Source: an uncultured Prevotella sp. (GTDB taxonomy: Bacteria > Bacteroidota > Bacteroidia > Bacteroidales > Bacteroidaceae). Taken from it: 42,516 nucleotides of DNA. The stretch's first letter is position 1, and every line of letters starts with the position of its first letter. The DNA lies in the NCBI GenBank assembly GCA_905233985.1, contig CAJOFA010000019.1, positions 1-42,516 on the forward strand, written 5' to 3'. The notes beneath the pieces were generated by a model. It did not search any database, was not told where the DNA came from, and saw only the letters and a program-made list of their open reading frames with translations. A program made the position numbers and the translations under genes. Shown piece by piece: positions 1 through 8,869 of this stretch.

Positions 1-35
1 AGATGGCAGTTTCATTTAATGCCTTTTTGCTCTGC

Positions 36-359
36 AAACGATGTTCGTTTCACTTGCAAACAAAGTTCGTTTACTCAGCAAACGATTATCGTTTACCCCA
101 CTAAACGATTATCGTTTCAACCTCAAACAGGCATCGTTTACTTTCGAGCCTGCCTTTTCCCTCAAAACAGGCATCTTTTTCCTCAACCCAGAGGGTGGCA
201 TATAAGTACGACCCACATGGCATGTAACTGCGTCTAAGGCGGCACCTAACCGCGTCTGAGATAGCACCTAAGTACGAAAAACAACGGTCTTCCGTTGTCA
301 AAAATGCGGCAAAAATTGTCTTTTATTGCGGCAGTAATTGTGTTTTACTGCAGCGTTAG
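36..359. repeat. Array of short dyads on a 22-bp grid (upstream array)
   Basis: About a dozen imperfect 15-bp palindromes (7-base arm, one centre base, 7-base arm) separated by about 7 bases, so units recur every 22-23 bp. Units with the AAACGAT/ATCGTTT pattern start at 36, 58, 80, 103 and 125, with a decayed one at 165; the copies at 80 and 103 are perfect dyads. A second sequence family starts at 197, 219, 241 and 263 (GGCAnnTAA core), exactly 22 bp apart. A third has TGCGGC or TGCAGC at 305, 327 and 349, again 22 bp apart. Between them lies a perfect 7-bp hairpin (ACAACGG, TCTT, CCGTTGT) at 281-298. Since 22 is not a multiple of three, the period is not coding. The role is unknown; an operator array or a structural DNA or RNA element are possibilities. 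Confidence 0.8.
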
Positions 360-568
360 ATAACTTCTAATAAGAGTTTAAGACTCGATATTCTCAAACT
401 TTAAACATCATTTAGGATGCTGCTCATTCGCAGTTGCATTCCTTCTCTGTCGCATTCAGGAGGGATGAAAACGACGGGTAAAACTGTGGTTTCTCGTTGT
501 TTGCGGACACAAATCTTTGATTTAGGTCAAGAATGAAGCGTTTTTTCTCGTTTTTGAGATTATTTCTA

Positions 569-599
569 TTGCGGGTTTCAAAAATTCGTCGTACCTTTG
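569..599 (+). promoter_or_regulatory. Bacteroidota-type promoter of the small RNA
   Basis: TTG at 569-571, a 20-base spacer and TACCTTTG at 592-599 fit the primary sigma factor consensus of Bacteroidota. Transcription would start at about 604-607, with no protein start downstream, so it drives the structured RNA ending at the terminator at 860-896. Confidence 0.7.
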
Positions 600-604
600 C
601 ATCG

Positions 605-896
605 TCAATAAGACAAAAAGTTAATAGATTGTTTTAGGTTAGTAGTAATATTTATAGTTTTAGGTTTTTAGTTATTGGTAAGAAGAAAGTTTTAAATGTG
701 TTAGAGGATAACAGTGGTCGCCGTGAGGCTCCCATAACTTTCTTTTTTAACGAAGTTAGTATTTTAAAATATATTCCTGACCCGCGGATGCGGAGAAGGC
801 CCCTGGCGAAAGCCAGTTCATTTTGAAACAATAGGATTTTTAGTTAAACATAGGCTCGAAATGTCGCTGCTCGCAGATGAGTCGCGACATTTTTTT
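605..896 (+). ncRNA. Structured non-coding RNA, possibly 6S-type
   Basis: A free-standing transcript is defined by the promoter at 569-599 and the terminator at 860-896, with no credible reading frame. The ends of the main domain pair over about 200 bases: ATTGTTT at 628-634 with AAACAAT at 826-832. Inside is a stem of about 12 bp (680-691 with 736-747) enclosing two small hairpins (GTTA/TAAC at 700-712 and GCC/GGC at 720-729). A 3' domain has CCGC/GCGG at 782-793 and CTGGC-GAAA-GCCAG at 803-816, the latter with a GNRA tetraloop. A long closed hairpin in a stand-alone Bacteroidales RNA suggests 6S RNA or the Bacteroidales-1 RNA family, but I cannot confirm either. RNase P RNA, tmRNA and SRP RNA signatures were not seen. 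Confidence refers to a non-coding RNA being present; the 6S identity is a guess. Confidence 0.6.
860..896 (+). terminator. Intrinsic terminator of the small RNA
   Basis: AATGTCGC at 860-867 pairs perfectly with GCGACATT at 884-891, with an inner CTC/GAG pairing possible in the loop, and is followed by a run of Ts to 896. Confidence 0.85.
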
Positions 897-930
897 GTTT
901 TCCTACGGTGTGGGGGACAGGAAAAAAGAA

Positions 931-965
931 AAAAAGGAAAGAAGCCTGGCTTTCTTTCCTTTTTT
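931..965 (-). terminator. Terminator downstream of tRNA-Gln
   Basis: A long inverted repeat (931-946 with about 949-965, one bulged base, GGC/GCC at the tip) lies just beyond the 3' end of the tRNA. It is flanked on both sides by A and T runs, so it could end transcripts on either strand. It most likely ends the tRNA transcript. Confidence 0.65.
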
Positions 966-968
966 GCG

Positions 969-1039
969 TTGTCCAAGGCGGATTCGAACCACCACAAACA
1001 GAACCAAAACCTGTTGTGCTACCATTACACCATTGGACA
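969..1039 (-). tRNA. tRNA-Gln (UUG anticodon)
   Basis: Read on the minus strand, a 7-bp acceptor stem (TGTCCAA with TTGGACA), an anticodon arm ACAGG-TTTTGGT-TCTGT and a T arm with GGTTCGAATCC form a cloverleaf. The loop gives anticodon TTG, which reads CAA. The discriminator base is A and no CCA end is encoded, so CCA would be added after transcription. It follows tyrS by about 60 bases but has its own promoter. Confidence 0.95.
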
Positions 1040-1057
1040 ATCGCTTGTTAGCGGCTG

Positions 1058-1089
1058 CAAAATTAGTAAAAATTCAGCACACGGCCAAA
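1058..1089 (-). promoter_or_regulatory. Promoter of tRNA-Gln
   Basis: On the minus strand, TTTG (1086-1089), exactly 20 bases, then TAATTTTG (1058-1065) match the Bacteroidota consensus. They lie about 20 bases upstream of the mature tRNA and just past the end of tyrS, so the tRNA need not depend on the upstream operon. Confidence 0.7.
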
Positions 1090-1099
1090 TTTTTCCCGA

Positions 1100-2398
1100 T
1101 TATTTCACAGTCAGCAGGTAATAATTCTTCTTGCCTTTCTGTGCCAGCAGGTATTTGCCGTCGATGAGGTCGTCAGCTGTAACGGGACGGTTCTGGTCTG
1201 TCAGCTTCTCCTTGTTGAGGCTGACGCCGCCGCCCTGTACCATCTTACGCATCTCACCCTTCGAGGGGAACACGGGGGCTACGGAAGTAAAGAGTTCAAT
1301 GGCGGGCTGACCCAGCTGGTCCTTGGAGATCTCGAACTGCGGCACTCCGTCGAACACGTCGAGGAAGGTCTGCTCGTCCAGTTTCTCCAGGGCGTCCTTG
1401 GTTGACTTGCCAAAGAGGATGTTGCTGGCTTCGATGGCTGTGTCAAGGGCTTCCTGTGAGTGAACCATCACGGTGACCTCCTCAGCCAGACGGCGCTGCA
1501 GCACACGACGACCGGGGTCCTGTCTGTGTTCCTCGACAAGCGTGTCGATGACATCTTTTTCTAAGGACGTGAAGATCTTGATATACTTTTCGGCATCGTC
1601 ATCGCTGACGTTGAGCCAGAACTGATAGAACTTATACGGGGTGGTGCGCTTCGGGTCGAGCCAGATGTTGCCGCTCTCGGTCTTGCCGAACTTCTTACCG
1701 TCGCTCTTCGTGATGAGCGGACAGGTGAGGGCGAAAGCCTCGTTCTCATAACCCAGCGTACGGCGAATGAGCTCGGTACCTGTGGTGATATTACCCCACT
1801 GGTCGTTGCCGCCCAACTGCAGCTTGCAGTTCTTGTGCTGATAAAGATAGAGGAAGTCGTAGCCCTGCAGCAGCTGATAGGTGAACTCGGTGAACGACAG
1901 TCCGTCGCGAGCCGTTCCGTTCAGGCGCTGCTGTACGCTGTCCTTAGCCATCATGTAGTTGACGGTAATGTGCTTGCCCACCTCACGGGCGAAGTCAAGG
2001 AACGTAAAGTCCTTCATCCAGTCGTAGTTGTTGACCATCTCGGCAGCGTTCTCGCTCTTGCTTTCGAAATCGAGGAACTTGGACACCTGCTGCTTGATGC
2101 ACTCCTGGTTGTGATAAAGCGTCTCGCTGTTCAGCAGGTTACGCTCCTGCGACTTACCGCTGGGGTCGCCAATCATACCAGTGGCACCGCCGACAAGGAT
2201 GATGGGCTTATGGCCGCAGCGCTGCAGGTGGCGCAGCATCATGATGCCACAGAGATGACCGATGTGTAGTGAGTCGGCCGTGGGGTCGGTACCCAGATAG
2301 GCTGTCACCATTTCTTTCTGAAGCAGTTCTTCCGTGCCGGGCATGATCTGTGCCAGCATGCCGCGCCAGCGGAGTTCTTCTACAAAGTTCTTTCTCAT
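1100..2398 (-). CDS. tyrS: Tyrosyl-tRNA synthetase
   Basis: A cytoplasmic class I aminoacyl-tRNA synthetase that charges tRNA-Tyr with tyrosine using ATP. The 432-residue length is normal for the bacterial TyrS family. The HIGH motif is intact at residues 45-48, in the usual context [13 protein letters not shown]. The second class I signature appears as KFGKT at about 233-237. The C-terminal stretch (about 365-432, containing [10 protein letters not shown]) is the S4-like RNA-binding domain. It is the last gene of the minus-strand run metK-DUF4271-hemD-rnpA-yidD-tyrS, 29 bases after yidD, with no promoter match in the gap. tRNA-Gln follows. Identification is firm; membership of the operon is inferred from spacing. 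Confidence 0.97.
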   Translation of the reverse strand: MRKNFVEELRWRGMLAQIMPGTEELLQKEMVTAYLGTDPTADSLHIGHLCGIMMLRHLQRCGHKPIILVGGATGMIGDPSGKSQERNLLNSETLYHNQECIKQQVSKFLDFESKSENAAEMVNNYDWMKDFTFLDFAREVGKHITVNYMMAKDSVQQRLNGTARDGLSFTEFTYQLLQGYDFLYLYQHKNCKLQLGGNDQWGNITTGTELIRRTLGYENEAFALTCPLITKSDGKKFGKTESGNIWLDPKRTTPYKFYQFWLNVSDDDAEKYIKIFTSLEKDVIDTLVEEHRQDPGRRVLQRRLAEEVTVMVHSQEALDTAIEASNILFGKSTKDALEKLDEQTFLDVFDGVPQFEISKDQLGQPAIELFTSVAPVFPSKGEMRKMVQGGGVSLNKEKLTDQNRPVTADDLIDGKYLLAQKGKKNYYLLTVK

Positions 2399-2427
2399 AT
2401 TCTTGTTTCTTTATTGTTGTTGTCTTT

Positions 2428-2670
2428 TTATGGCACCGGGTCGTAGCCTGAACCGCCCCAGGGGTTGCATCGCAGAATTCGCCAGACGGCTAACCAAAGT
2501 CCTTTAATGGGGCCGTGCTTGCGTAATGCCTGCTTGGCGTATTCGCTGCATGTCGGGGTGAAACGGCACGCCGGTGGCGTATAGGGCGAGATGCAGGTCT
2601 GGTAGAACACGATGGGCAGACATAGCAGCCACGTGAGTGCTTTCGATATATAGTGGAACACGCGCTTCAT
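2428..2670 (-). CDS. yidD: Membrane protein insertion efficiency factor YidD
   Basis: A small 80-residue protein of the YidD family, which helps insertion of inner-membrane proteins together with YidC. The family core is present: hydrophobic N-terminal helix (about 10-25), [20 protein letters not shown], then the [20 protein letters not shown] segment and a GYDPVP end. The conserved cysteines are intact. Its start overlaps the stop of rnpA by 4 bp, implying translational coupling. The rnpA-yidD pair is a very common bacterial arrangement, though in many phyla it lies next to rpmH and yidC, which are absent here. Confidence 0.95.
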   Translation of the reverse strand: MKRVFHYISKALTWLLCLPIVFYQTCISPYTPPACRFTPTCSEYAKQALRKHGPIKGLWLAVWRILRCNPWGGSGYDPVP

Positions 2671-3083
2671 GACTTGGACTGTTGTGCGAGTTTCTCGGCC
2701 ATTCGTTGCAACAGCGTCCTCATGTGTTGATGTACTGCCGTAGAGGAGAAGAGCTTGTCGGCCTGCCAGACGAATGCCAGCCTCAGTATCGTGTCGGCCT
2801 GTTGGGTGACAGCGTTGTTCAGCATCTTCTTGTTCAGCCGGTAGGCCTCACGTACTTGTCGTTTGACGCGGTTACGCTGGACGGCATGTTTGAAATGGCG
2901 CTTGGACACGCTGACCATCATCTGCACGGGGGCCTCGTCTGCCGTACGCTGGACTTGCATATAGATGATACGCAGCGGGAAGTCGGCCAAAGAACGGCTC
3001 TTGCCGCCAGCGAAGAGCTGCTCGACCGTCTTGCGGCTCTTGATGCGCTCCTGTCTGCCCAACGTGGCACGTGCGGTCGTCAT
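2667..3083 (-). CDS. rnpA: Ribonuclease P protein component
   Basis: The basic protein subunit of RNase P, which supports the catalytic RNA in removing 5' leaders from pre-tRNAs. The diagnostic RNR motif is seen in [13 protein letters not shown], preceded by the conserved [13 protein letters not shown] strand. The open frame extends upstream to 3131, inside hemD, but [18 protein letters not shown] fits the normal N-terminus. That start at 3083 sits 7 bases after the hemD stop, giving 138 residues, so I chose it. The gene overlaps yidD by 4 bp. Confidence 0.92.
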   Translation of the reverse strand: MTTARATLGRQERIKSRKTVEQLFAGGKSRSLADFPLRIIYMQVQRTADEAPVQMMVSVSKRHFKHAVQRNRVKRQVREAYRLNKKMLNNAVTQQADTILRLAFVWQADKLFSSTAVHQHMRTLLQRMAEKLAQQSKS

Positions 3084-3090
3084 GCGGTGG

Positions 3091-3843
3091 TTAGTCTTCC
3101 TCGTGTTCCAGCAGATAGTGCTGCAGGGCACCCGTCATCGAGGGGTATTTCTCTGACGGTGCTTCCAGGTCGATACGCAAGCCGGCTTCCTTGGCTGCCT
3201 TGGCTGTGGCAGGACCGAAAGTGGCAATGGCGAGGTCGCCCTGCTTGAAATCGGGAAAATTCTTGAGCAGGGCCTCAATACCTGAGGGGCTGAAGAACAC
3301 GAGCATGTCGTAGTCGAAGTCCTTGACTTCCTCGGGGGTGAAGTCGTTGCTCACCGTGCGATACATCACACACTCGGTGTGGTGCAGCTTCTTGGCGTCG
3401 AGCATGGTCTTCAAGCTGTCGTTGTGGACGTCGCTCATGGGCACGAGATACTTCTCCTGCTTATGCTTGACCATGATCGGAAGTAAGTCGTCGATTTTTC
3501 CGGTTTCACCGAAGAATACCTTGCGTTTGCGGTACTGCACGTACTTCTGGATATAGAGCGCAATGGTCTCCGTCACGCAAAAATACTTCATGTCCTCGGG
3601 TATAGCAACACGCATCTCCTTGGCCAGGTTAAAGAAATGGTCAATGGCGTGGCGCGAGGTGAACACGATAGCCGTATGTTCAAGTACGCTCACTTTCTGT
3701 TGGCGGAACTCTTTCGCAGTCAAACCTTCTACCTTGATGAAAGGTCTAAAGACCATCTCCACCTCGAAGCGCGATGCGATGTCATAATAAGGCGATTTCT
3801 CGCTCGATGGCTTTGGTTGTGAAACCAGAATCTTCTTAATCAT
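3091..3843 (-). CDS. hemD: Uroporphyrinogen-III synthase
   Basis: A 250-residue HemD-family protein. The enzyme closes hydroxymethylbilane into uroporphyrinogen III, the precursor of haem, sirohaem and corrinoids. HemD is poorly conserved, but the two-domain layout is visible. There is IVFTSRHAIDHFF at about 57-70, and then MLVFFSPSGIEALLKNFPDF and the LAIATFGPATAKAAKEAGL segment near the C-terminus, the best conserved part of the family. It lies 2 bases after the DUF4271 gene and 7 bases before rnpA. No other haem genes are in the window, so its place here reflects operon structure rather than a local pathway. Confidence 0.9.
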   Translation of the reverse strand: MIKKILVSQPKPSSEKSPYYDIASRFEVEMVFRPFIKVEGLTAKEFRQQKVSVLEHTAIVFTSRHAIDHFFNLAKEMRVAIPEDMKYFCVTETIALYIQKYVQYRKRKVFFGETGKIDDLLPIMVKHKQEKYLVPMSDVHNDSLKTMLDAKKLHHTECVMYRTVSNDFTPEEVKDFDYDMLVFFSPSGIEALLKNFPDFKQGDLAIATFGPATAKAAKEAGLRIDLEAPSEKYPSMTGALQHYLLEHEED

Positions 3844-3845
3844 TT

Positions 3846-4640
3846 CTAATAATTTACTATCAATAACTTACTAGTCAGTATCAAAATTCCCCAGAATGCT
3901 GCCATGGGTACGATTTCGAGGGTGCAAAAGTACAAAAAAATCTGCAAATAAACACCAATTCGACGGAAAAAGATGACAAAACACTTGTAAAATGTCAGAA
4001 TTTTGGCCAAAATGACCACAATAATCAGGTAAATCATGACATTTTCTATCTCCATATCGAAATAAACGAGCAGCAGCACGGCAGGAAGAAGGGCTATTCC
4101 CTCGAGGGTCGTCACGAAGAGCATCGTCTTAAGCCAAAGGGTGTTCCGTTTGCTGTCGAAGAACACCAGGTTGACGATGGTATAGAGAATGGATTTCACG
4201 AGGAAATATCCTATGAAGAGCAGGCAAAAGACGATAATCAGGTGATAGTCGGAGGGTAGTATGAAGGTGCTGCCTATATAGTTCTGTGTGTAGGCATACT
4301 GCAGGATGGCAAGCAACAAGGATGTCTGTAGTGCGAGAAGAAACTGGAAACGGAGTTCGGTGCTGGTCTCGGGCATGAACAGGTCATCGGTGCGCGGCAT
4401 TTGGAAGAGTCCTTTGAGCTGCCGGATGAAGAAACGGCGTGACTGGGCAAACGATACGATGGTCAGCATGAAACACGACAGCAGCAACAGCGTGATGATG
4501 TTGTCGCCATGCATGGTGTAGGGTATCGGGTCACCCGAGACACCGAAGTGTCCGTTCCCCGTGCTCTCATGGAACAGGGGCTTGGCAACGGGAGGTGCAA
4601 AGTGCTCGATTGGTGTGGTGATGGAGTCCTGCGGAGTCAT
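3846..4640 (-). CDS. DUF4271 multi-pass membrane protein
   Basis: A 264-residue integral membrane protein resembling the DUF4271 family of Bacteroidota, whose function is not established. A soluble N-terminus of about 45 residues is followed by hydrophobic segments at about 48-65, 105-120, 130-160, 170-195, 200-220 and 235-260. It sits tightly between metK (6 bases) and hemD (2 bases). In this phylum DUF4271 genes are, as far as I recall, often next to hemD, which supports the assignment. No enzyme motif is visible. Confidence 0.8.
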   Translation of the reverse strand: MTPQDSITTPIEHFAPPVAKPLFHESTGNGHFGVSGDPIPYTMHGDNIITLLLLSCFMLTIVSFAQSRRFFIRQLKGLFQMPRTDDLFMPETSTELRFQFLLALQTSLLLAILQYAYTQNYIGSTFILPSDYHLIIVFCLLFIGYFLVKSILYTIVNLVFFDSKRNTLWLKTMLFVTTLEGIALLPAVLLLVYFDMEIENVMIYLIIVVILAKILTFYKCFVIFFRRIGVYLQIFLYFCTLEIVPMAAFWGILILTSKLLIVNY

Positions 4641-4646
4641 GCTTCT

Positions 4647-5903
4647 TTAGATGCCAAACGCTTTCTTGATGTCTTCTACACGGTCAAGCTTTTCCCATGT
4701 GAAGAGTTCCACGTCAATAGTCTTTGTCTCGTGATAGCGGCTGGTAAAGGTTTTCTGGATGACCTCATTCTTACGTCCCATGTGACCGTAGGCTGCTGTC
4801 TCCAGATACATGGGCTGGCGCAGCTTGAGTGCACGCTCGATGGCTTTGGGACGCAGGTCGAAAAGCTCTTCTATCTTCTTGGCTATCTCGCCGTCTGTCA
4901 TGTTGACACGCGAACGGCCGTAGGTGTTGACGTAGATGTTCATGGGACGTGCCACACCGATGGCGTAGCTGATCTGCACCAGCATCTCGTCGCTGACACC
5001 TGCTGCCACCATGTTCTTGGCGATGTGGCGTGCTGCATAGGCTGCCGAACGGTCAACCTTGCTGGAATCCTTTCCCGAGAAGGCACCGCCGCCATGAGCA
5101 CCTTTTCCTCCGTAAGTGTCAACAATAATCTTCCGGCCTGTCAGTCCTGTGTCACCATGCGGTCCGCCAATGACAAACTTACCCGTCGGATTGACGTAGT
5201 ACTTGATGTCGTCCCCAAAGAGTTCGAGAACCTTCGGTGAGTGTATCTGTTCCTTGACGCGCGGAATGAGGATATTGATCACATCGTTTTTGATACGGTT
5301 GAGCATCGCCTCGTCGTTGTCAAACTCATCATGTTGCGTGGAAACGACGATGGTATCAATGCGCTCGGGCAGTCCTTCGTCGCTGTACTGCACGGTCACC
5401 TGACTCTTGGCGTCGGGACGCAAGTAGGTCATCATGCGGCCTTCCTTGCGGATTTGGGCCAGTGTGCGCATGATGAGATGCGCCAGATCGAGCGATACAG
5501 GCATCAGGTTCTCTGTTTCGTTGGTAGCATATCCGAACATCATTCCCTGATCTCCGGCACCCTGATTGTCGTCTTCTTCGCGGTCAACGCCACGGTTGAT
5601 GTCCTCGCTTTGCTCATGAATAGCAGTAAGGATACCGCACGAATTTCCGTCAAACTGATATTCTGCTTTGGTGTAGCCTATCTTTTTAATTGTGTTACGT
5701 GCGATGGTCTGCAGGTCGATATACACCTCGCTACGCACCTCACCCATAATGACTACCTGGCCGGTGGTGACAAATGATTCACAGGCCACACGAGCATGTT
5801 CGTCATAGGCCAGGAACTGGTCCAGGATAGCATCGCTAATCTGGTCGGCCACTTTATCGGGATGGCCTTCACTGACTGATTCAGATGAAAAGAAATATGA
5901 CAT
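4647..5903 (-). CDS. metK: S-adenosylmethionine synthetase
   Basis: A cytoplasmic enzyme making S-adenosylmethionine from methionine and ATP. At 418 residues it is slightly longer than the E. coli enzyme. Family signatures are intact: [21 protein letters not shown] near the N-terminus, the [12 protein letters not shown] hexapeptide region at about 135-147, and the glycine-rich [22 protein letters not shown] at about 270-292. It is the first gene of the six-gene minus-strand run, with a promoter match at 5966-5973. No SAM riboswitch fold was recognised in the 60-70-base leader. Confidence 0.97.
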   Translation of the reverse strand: MSYFFSSESVSEGHPDKVADQISDAILDQFLAYDEHARVACESFVTTGQVVIMGEVRSEVYIDLQTIARNTIKKIGYTKAEYQFDGNSCGILTAIHEQSEDINRGVDREEDDNQGAGDQGMMFGYATNETENLMPVSLDLAHLIMRTLAQIRKEGRMMTYLRPDAKSQVTVQYSDEGLPERIDTIVVSTQHDEFDNDEAMLNRIKNDVINILIPRVKEQIHSPKVLELFGDDIKYYVNPTGKFVIGGPHGDTGLTGRKIIVDTYGGKGAHGGGAFSGKDSSKVDRSAAYAARHIAKNMVAAGVSDEMLVQISYAIGVARPMNIYVNTYGRSRVNMTDGEIAKKIEELFDLRPKAIERALKLRQPMYLETAAYGHMGRKNEVIQKTFTSRYHETKTIDVELFTWEKLDRVEDIKKAFGI

Positions 5904-5965
5904 AAATAATTACGATTTACTATTTACCAGTTGCAATTTTTTGTTGCTTTGTTCTTTAGAGCGTG

Positions 5966-5997
5966 CAAAGGTACTAACTATTTTTCATCTACCGAAA
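5966..5997 (-). promoter_or_regulatory. metK: Promoter of the metK operon
   Basis: The minus strand carries TACCTTTG (5966-5973), about 60 bases upstream of the metK start, with a TTTCG element (5993-5997) about 19 bases further upstream in place of the ideal TTTG. Confidence 0.6.
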
Positions 5998-6065
5998 TCT
6001 TTAGTCTTGAAAAAGCTTAAACAATGCGATTTCTTGACTTTTGCACAAAATAATTGGTATTTTAC

Positions 6066-6096
6066 TTTGCCGTTCCCTTTCTTCGCCGTACCTTTG
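6066..6096 (+). promoter_or_regulatory. Promoter of the P-type ATPase gene
   Basis: TTTG (6066-6069), a 19-base spacer and TACCTTTG (6089-6096) lie about 38 bases before the start codon at 6134. It faces away from the metK promoter, so the 230-base gap is a divergent promoter region. Confidence 0.75.
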
Positions 6097-6133
6097 CAGC
6101 GCGAAAAGACAACGACCATCAAATAATTAGAAC

Positions 6134-8848
6134 ATGCACACGCACGTAACATATCAGGGGCTGACAGCTGCTGAAGTGCTGCAAAGCCGGCAACAGCATG
6201 GTGCCAACGTGCTCACGCCACCACGTCGTGAGTCGTTGTGGAAACGCTTTGCCGAGCGACTGACGGGACCTTTCGGCCATCATATCAAAGGCTGGCATGA
6301 CGGTGACCATCTCATCTTTATCCTTGAAGTGGCTGCACTACTCTCGGTCTTCGTCTCTGTAGCCGAATATAATGGCTGGTTCGGGTTGACCCGTGAGGGT
6401 GCTGCCGTGTTCTTTGAACCTGTCGGTATCATCATAGCCATCCTGTTGGCTACTGGTATTGCATTTATTTTCGAAGTGAAGGCTGACCGTGAGTTCTCAA
6501 TACTCAATCAGGTAAATGACGAGGAGCCGGTGCAGGTCATCCGTGATGGTACAGCGCAGCGTATTAAAAAGTGCGATGTGGTGGTCGGTGATGTACTGCT
6601 ACTCAGTACGGGCGAGGAGATTCCTGCTGATGCGGAACTGTTGGAAGCCGTTCAGTTGAGCATTGACGAGAGTACGTTGACGGGTGAGCCTATTTGTCGT
6701 AAAACGGTCATTTCCGAGGAGATGGATGCTGACGCCACGTTCCCCAGCAATCATGTTATGCGTGGCACAAAGGTAATGGAAGGACATGGCGTGGCCCATG
6801 TACTTGCTGTAGGCGACCAGACAGAGAATGGTCGTGTGTTCACTGCCGCTCAGATTGACGATAGTGTGCGTACGCCTCTTGATGAACAGCTTAACCGCTT
6901 AGGACGTCTCATTTCTTGGGGTAGCTATGCCGTTGCCTTACTTGTTATTGTTGGCCGTGTTGTGGCGTATTTGCTTAACGAACCGTTTGTGGCAGCCGAC
7001 TTTATTGCCTATGTATTACAGACATTTATGATTGCGGTGACGCTGATTGTGGTCGCTGTGCCCGAGGGCCTACCGATGGCGGTTTCGCTTAGCCTCGCTT
7101 ATTCCATGCGTTCGATGCTCAAGACCAATAACCTTGTTCGCAAACTCCATGCTTGTGAGACTATGGGCGCTGCAACTGTAATATGTACCGATAAAACAGG
7201 TACGCTGACACAGAACCAGATGCAGGTGGCCGAAATCTTCGAGGTATCATCTTCCCTTCCCCCTTCACTCCTTCAGGAAAACATGGCTGTAAACAGTACG
7301 GCACGTCTTGACCTACGCCATGAGGGACGCCCTGAGGTGTTGGGCAACCCTACGGAGGGCGCTTTGCTGTTGTGGCTTCATGAGGGTGGTATAGACTATC
7401 AGCAATTGCGTAATGACATAAAGGTCATAGACGAGATTCCGTTTACGACCGAATTAAAATATATGGCAACGTTAGTACAGCATGCTGACGGCAGTCAGGT
7501 GTTGTATGTGAAGGGGGCTCCTGAGATTGTGATGGGACTTTGTCCCATAATTACTGACCTTGACGTGCTACAGAAACGCTTAGAACAATATCAATCACAG
7601 GCCATGCGTACATTGGCCTTTGCTTGTCAGAAGGTTGTCGACGGTGAACAAGTTATTACTGACGGAAGGTTGACTGCCAGAAACTTACAACTGCTTGGTA
7701 TCGTGTCTATCAGCGATCCGGTTCGTCCCGACGTACCGTCAGCCGTGGTGGAGTGTTTGTCTGCTGGTATCAATATAAAGATAGTAACGGGCGATACTCC
7801 TGGTACAGCAAGAGAGATTGGTCGGCAGATAGGTCTATGGACCGATGCCGATGGCGAACAAAATGAAACGACAGGACCAGAGCTTGCTGCTATGAGTGAC
7901 GAGGAATTAGAAGAGCGTGCTTGTTATTTGAAGCTCATTGCCCGTGCTCGACCGATGGACAAGAAACGACTTGTGGAAGCTCTGCAACGACGGGGTGAGG
8001 TGGTGGCCGTGACAGGTGATGGTACTAATGATGCTCCGGCACTACGCACGGCACATGTCGGACTGTCGATGGGCGACGGAACGAGCGTGGCAAAAGAGGC
8101 TTCGGATATTACGATTGTTGACAACTCGTTTGCAAGTATTGGTCGTGCCGTCATGTGGGGACGTTCGCTCTATCGTAATATTCAGCGCTTTATTCTCTTC
8201 CAGTTGACGGTCAATATTGTGGCGTGTCTGGTCGTGTTAGTGGGTGCCTTCATGGGTACGGAGTCACCGCTTACGGTGGTACAAATGTTGTGGGTAAACC
8301 TCATCATGGATACCTTTGCGGCAATGGCGTTAGCCTCGTTACCACCCTCTCCGGCAGTCATGCTTGATAAACCACGTAGTCGTACGGCGCTTATCATTAC
8401 GCGTCCTATGCGTCGTACTATCCTGATAACAGGACTGCTGTTCTTCCTACTGCTTTTCGGGTTGTTATGGGTGCTTGAACATGCAGACGTTACCTGCGCT
8501 ACACAGATGTTCACCGTTACACTTGGTACGAAAGACATGTTGACGCCCTATGAATTAACGTTCTTCTTCACCGTGTTCGTCATGCTGCAGTTCTGGAATA
8601 TCCTGAATGCACGTGCCTTTGCAACTGGTCGCAGTGCCTTCCATCTGCGTGGTTGTCACGGGTTCCTGTTCATTGCTGCCGTCATTCTTGTGGGTCAGGT
8701 GCTCATTGTCAGTTTTGGTGGACGTTTCTTTAATGTTGTGCCGTTGTCGGTTACCGACTGGTTCATCATCATCGGCATCACATCGTTCGTGTTGTGGACG
8801 GGCGAGGTGGTACGACTCTTTATAAAAGGTAAAACAGTAAAAAGGTAA
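6134..8848 (+). CDS. Calcium-translocating P-type ATPase
   Basis: An inner-membrane cation pump of the P2 (SERCA/PMCA-like) class, 904 residues and full length. The phosphorylated aspartate is D353 in CTDKTGTLTQ. The actuator TGEP motif lies in the DESTLTGEP segment (about 174-182). KGAPE and the TGDGTNDAPAL hinge are intact. The VPEGLPMAVSLSLAYSM helix before the phosphorylation site is typical of Ca2+ pumps. The N-terminus has the cation-ATPase N-domain pattern (GLTAAEVLQSRQQHGANVL). Calcium export is the likely role, but the ion cannot be settled from sequence. It ends in a GGTAAAA-type repeat (8826-8852), 21 bases before the sulfatase-fold gene, and may be co-transcribed with it. Confidence 0.92.
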   Translation: MHTHVTYQGLTAAEVLQSRQQHGANVLTPPRRESLWKRFAERLTGPFGHHIKGWHDGDHLIFILEVAALLSVFVSVAEYNGWFGLTREGAAVFFEPVGIIIAILLATGIAFIFEVKADREFSILNQVNDEEPVQVIRDGTAQRIKKCDVVVGDVLLLSTGEEIPADAELLEAVQLSIDESTLTGEPICRKTVISEEMDADATFPSNHVMRGTKVMEGHGVAHVLAVGDQTENGRVFTAAQIDDSVRTPLDEQLNRLGRLISWGSYAVALLVIVGRVVAYLLNEPFVAADFIAYVLQTFMIAVTLIVVAVPEGLPMAVSLSLAYSMRSMLKTNNLVRKLHACETMGAATVICTDKTGTLTQNQMQVAEIFEVSSSLPPSLLQENMAVNSTARLDLRHEGRPEVLGNPTEGALLLWLHEGGIDYQQLRNDIKVIDEIPFTTELKYMATLVQHADGSQVLYVKGAPEIVMGLCPIITDLDVLQKRLEQYQSQAMRTLAFACQKVVDGEQVITDGRLTARNLQLLGIVSISDPVRPDVPSAVVECLSAGINIKIVTGDTPGTAREIGRQIGLWTDADGEQNETTGPELAAMSDEELEERACYLKLIARARPMDKKRLVEALQRRGEVVAVTGDGTNDAPALRTAHVGLSMGDGTSVAKEASDITIVDNSFASIGRAVMWGRSLYRNIQRFILFQLTVNIVACLVVLVGAFMGTESPLTVVQMLWVNLIMDTFAAMALASLPPSPAVMLDKPRSRTALIITRPMRRTILITGLLFFLLLFGLLWVLEHADVTCATQMFTVTLGTKDMLTPYELTFFFTVFVMLQFWNILNARAFATGRSAFHLRGCHGFLFIAAVILVGQVLIVSFGGRFFNVVPLSVTDWFIIIGITSFVLWTGEVVRLFIKGKTVKR

Positions 8849-8869
8849 AAATAGTAGTTCACATCTAAT

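Noticed and set aside
19..301. Short open frames (19-237 plus, 101-301 minus)
   Set aside because: They run through the 22-bp array, whose period is not a multiple of three; the peptides are Cys- and Arg-rich with no family resemblance and no promoter.
36..359. CRISPR array
   Set aside because: The units are 15-bp dyads with spacers of about 7 bp; repeats are not identical and no cas genes are present.
605..896. RNase P RNA, tmRNA or SRP RNA
   Set aside because: The GAGGAAAGTC-type RNase P core, a tag-peptide frame with tRNA-like ends, and the GGAAG/AGCAG SRP loop are all missing.
861..1167. Open frames overlapping the terminator and tRNA-Gln
   Set aside because: They cover a terminator hairpin, a tRNA on the other strand and the end of tyrS; not genes.
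5904..5965. SAM riboswitch before metK
   Set aside because: The leader is only about 60 bases and shows no multi-helix fold.
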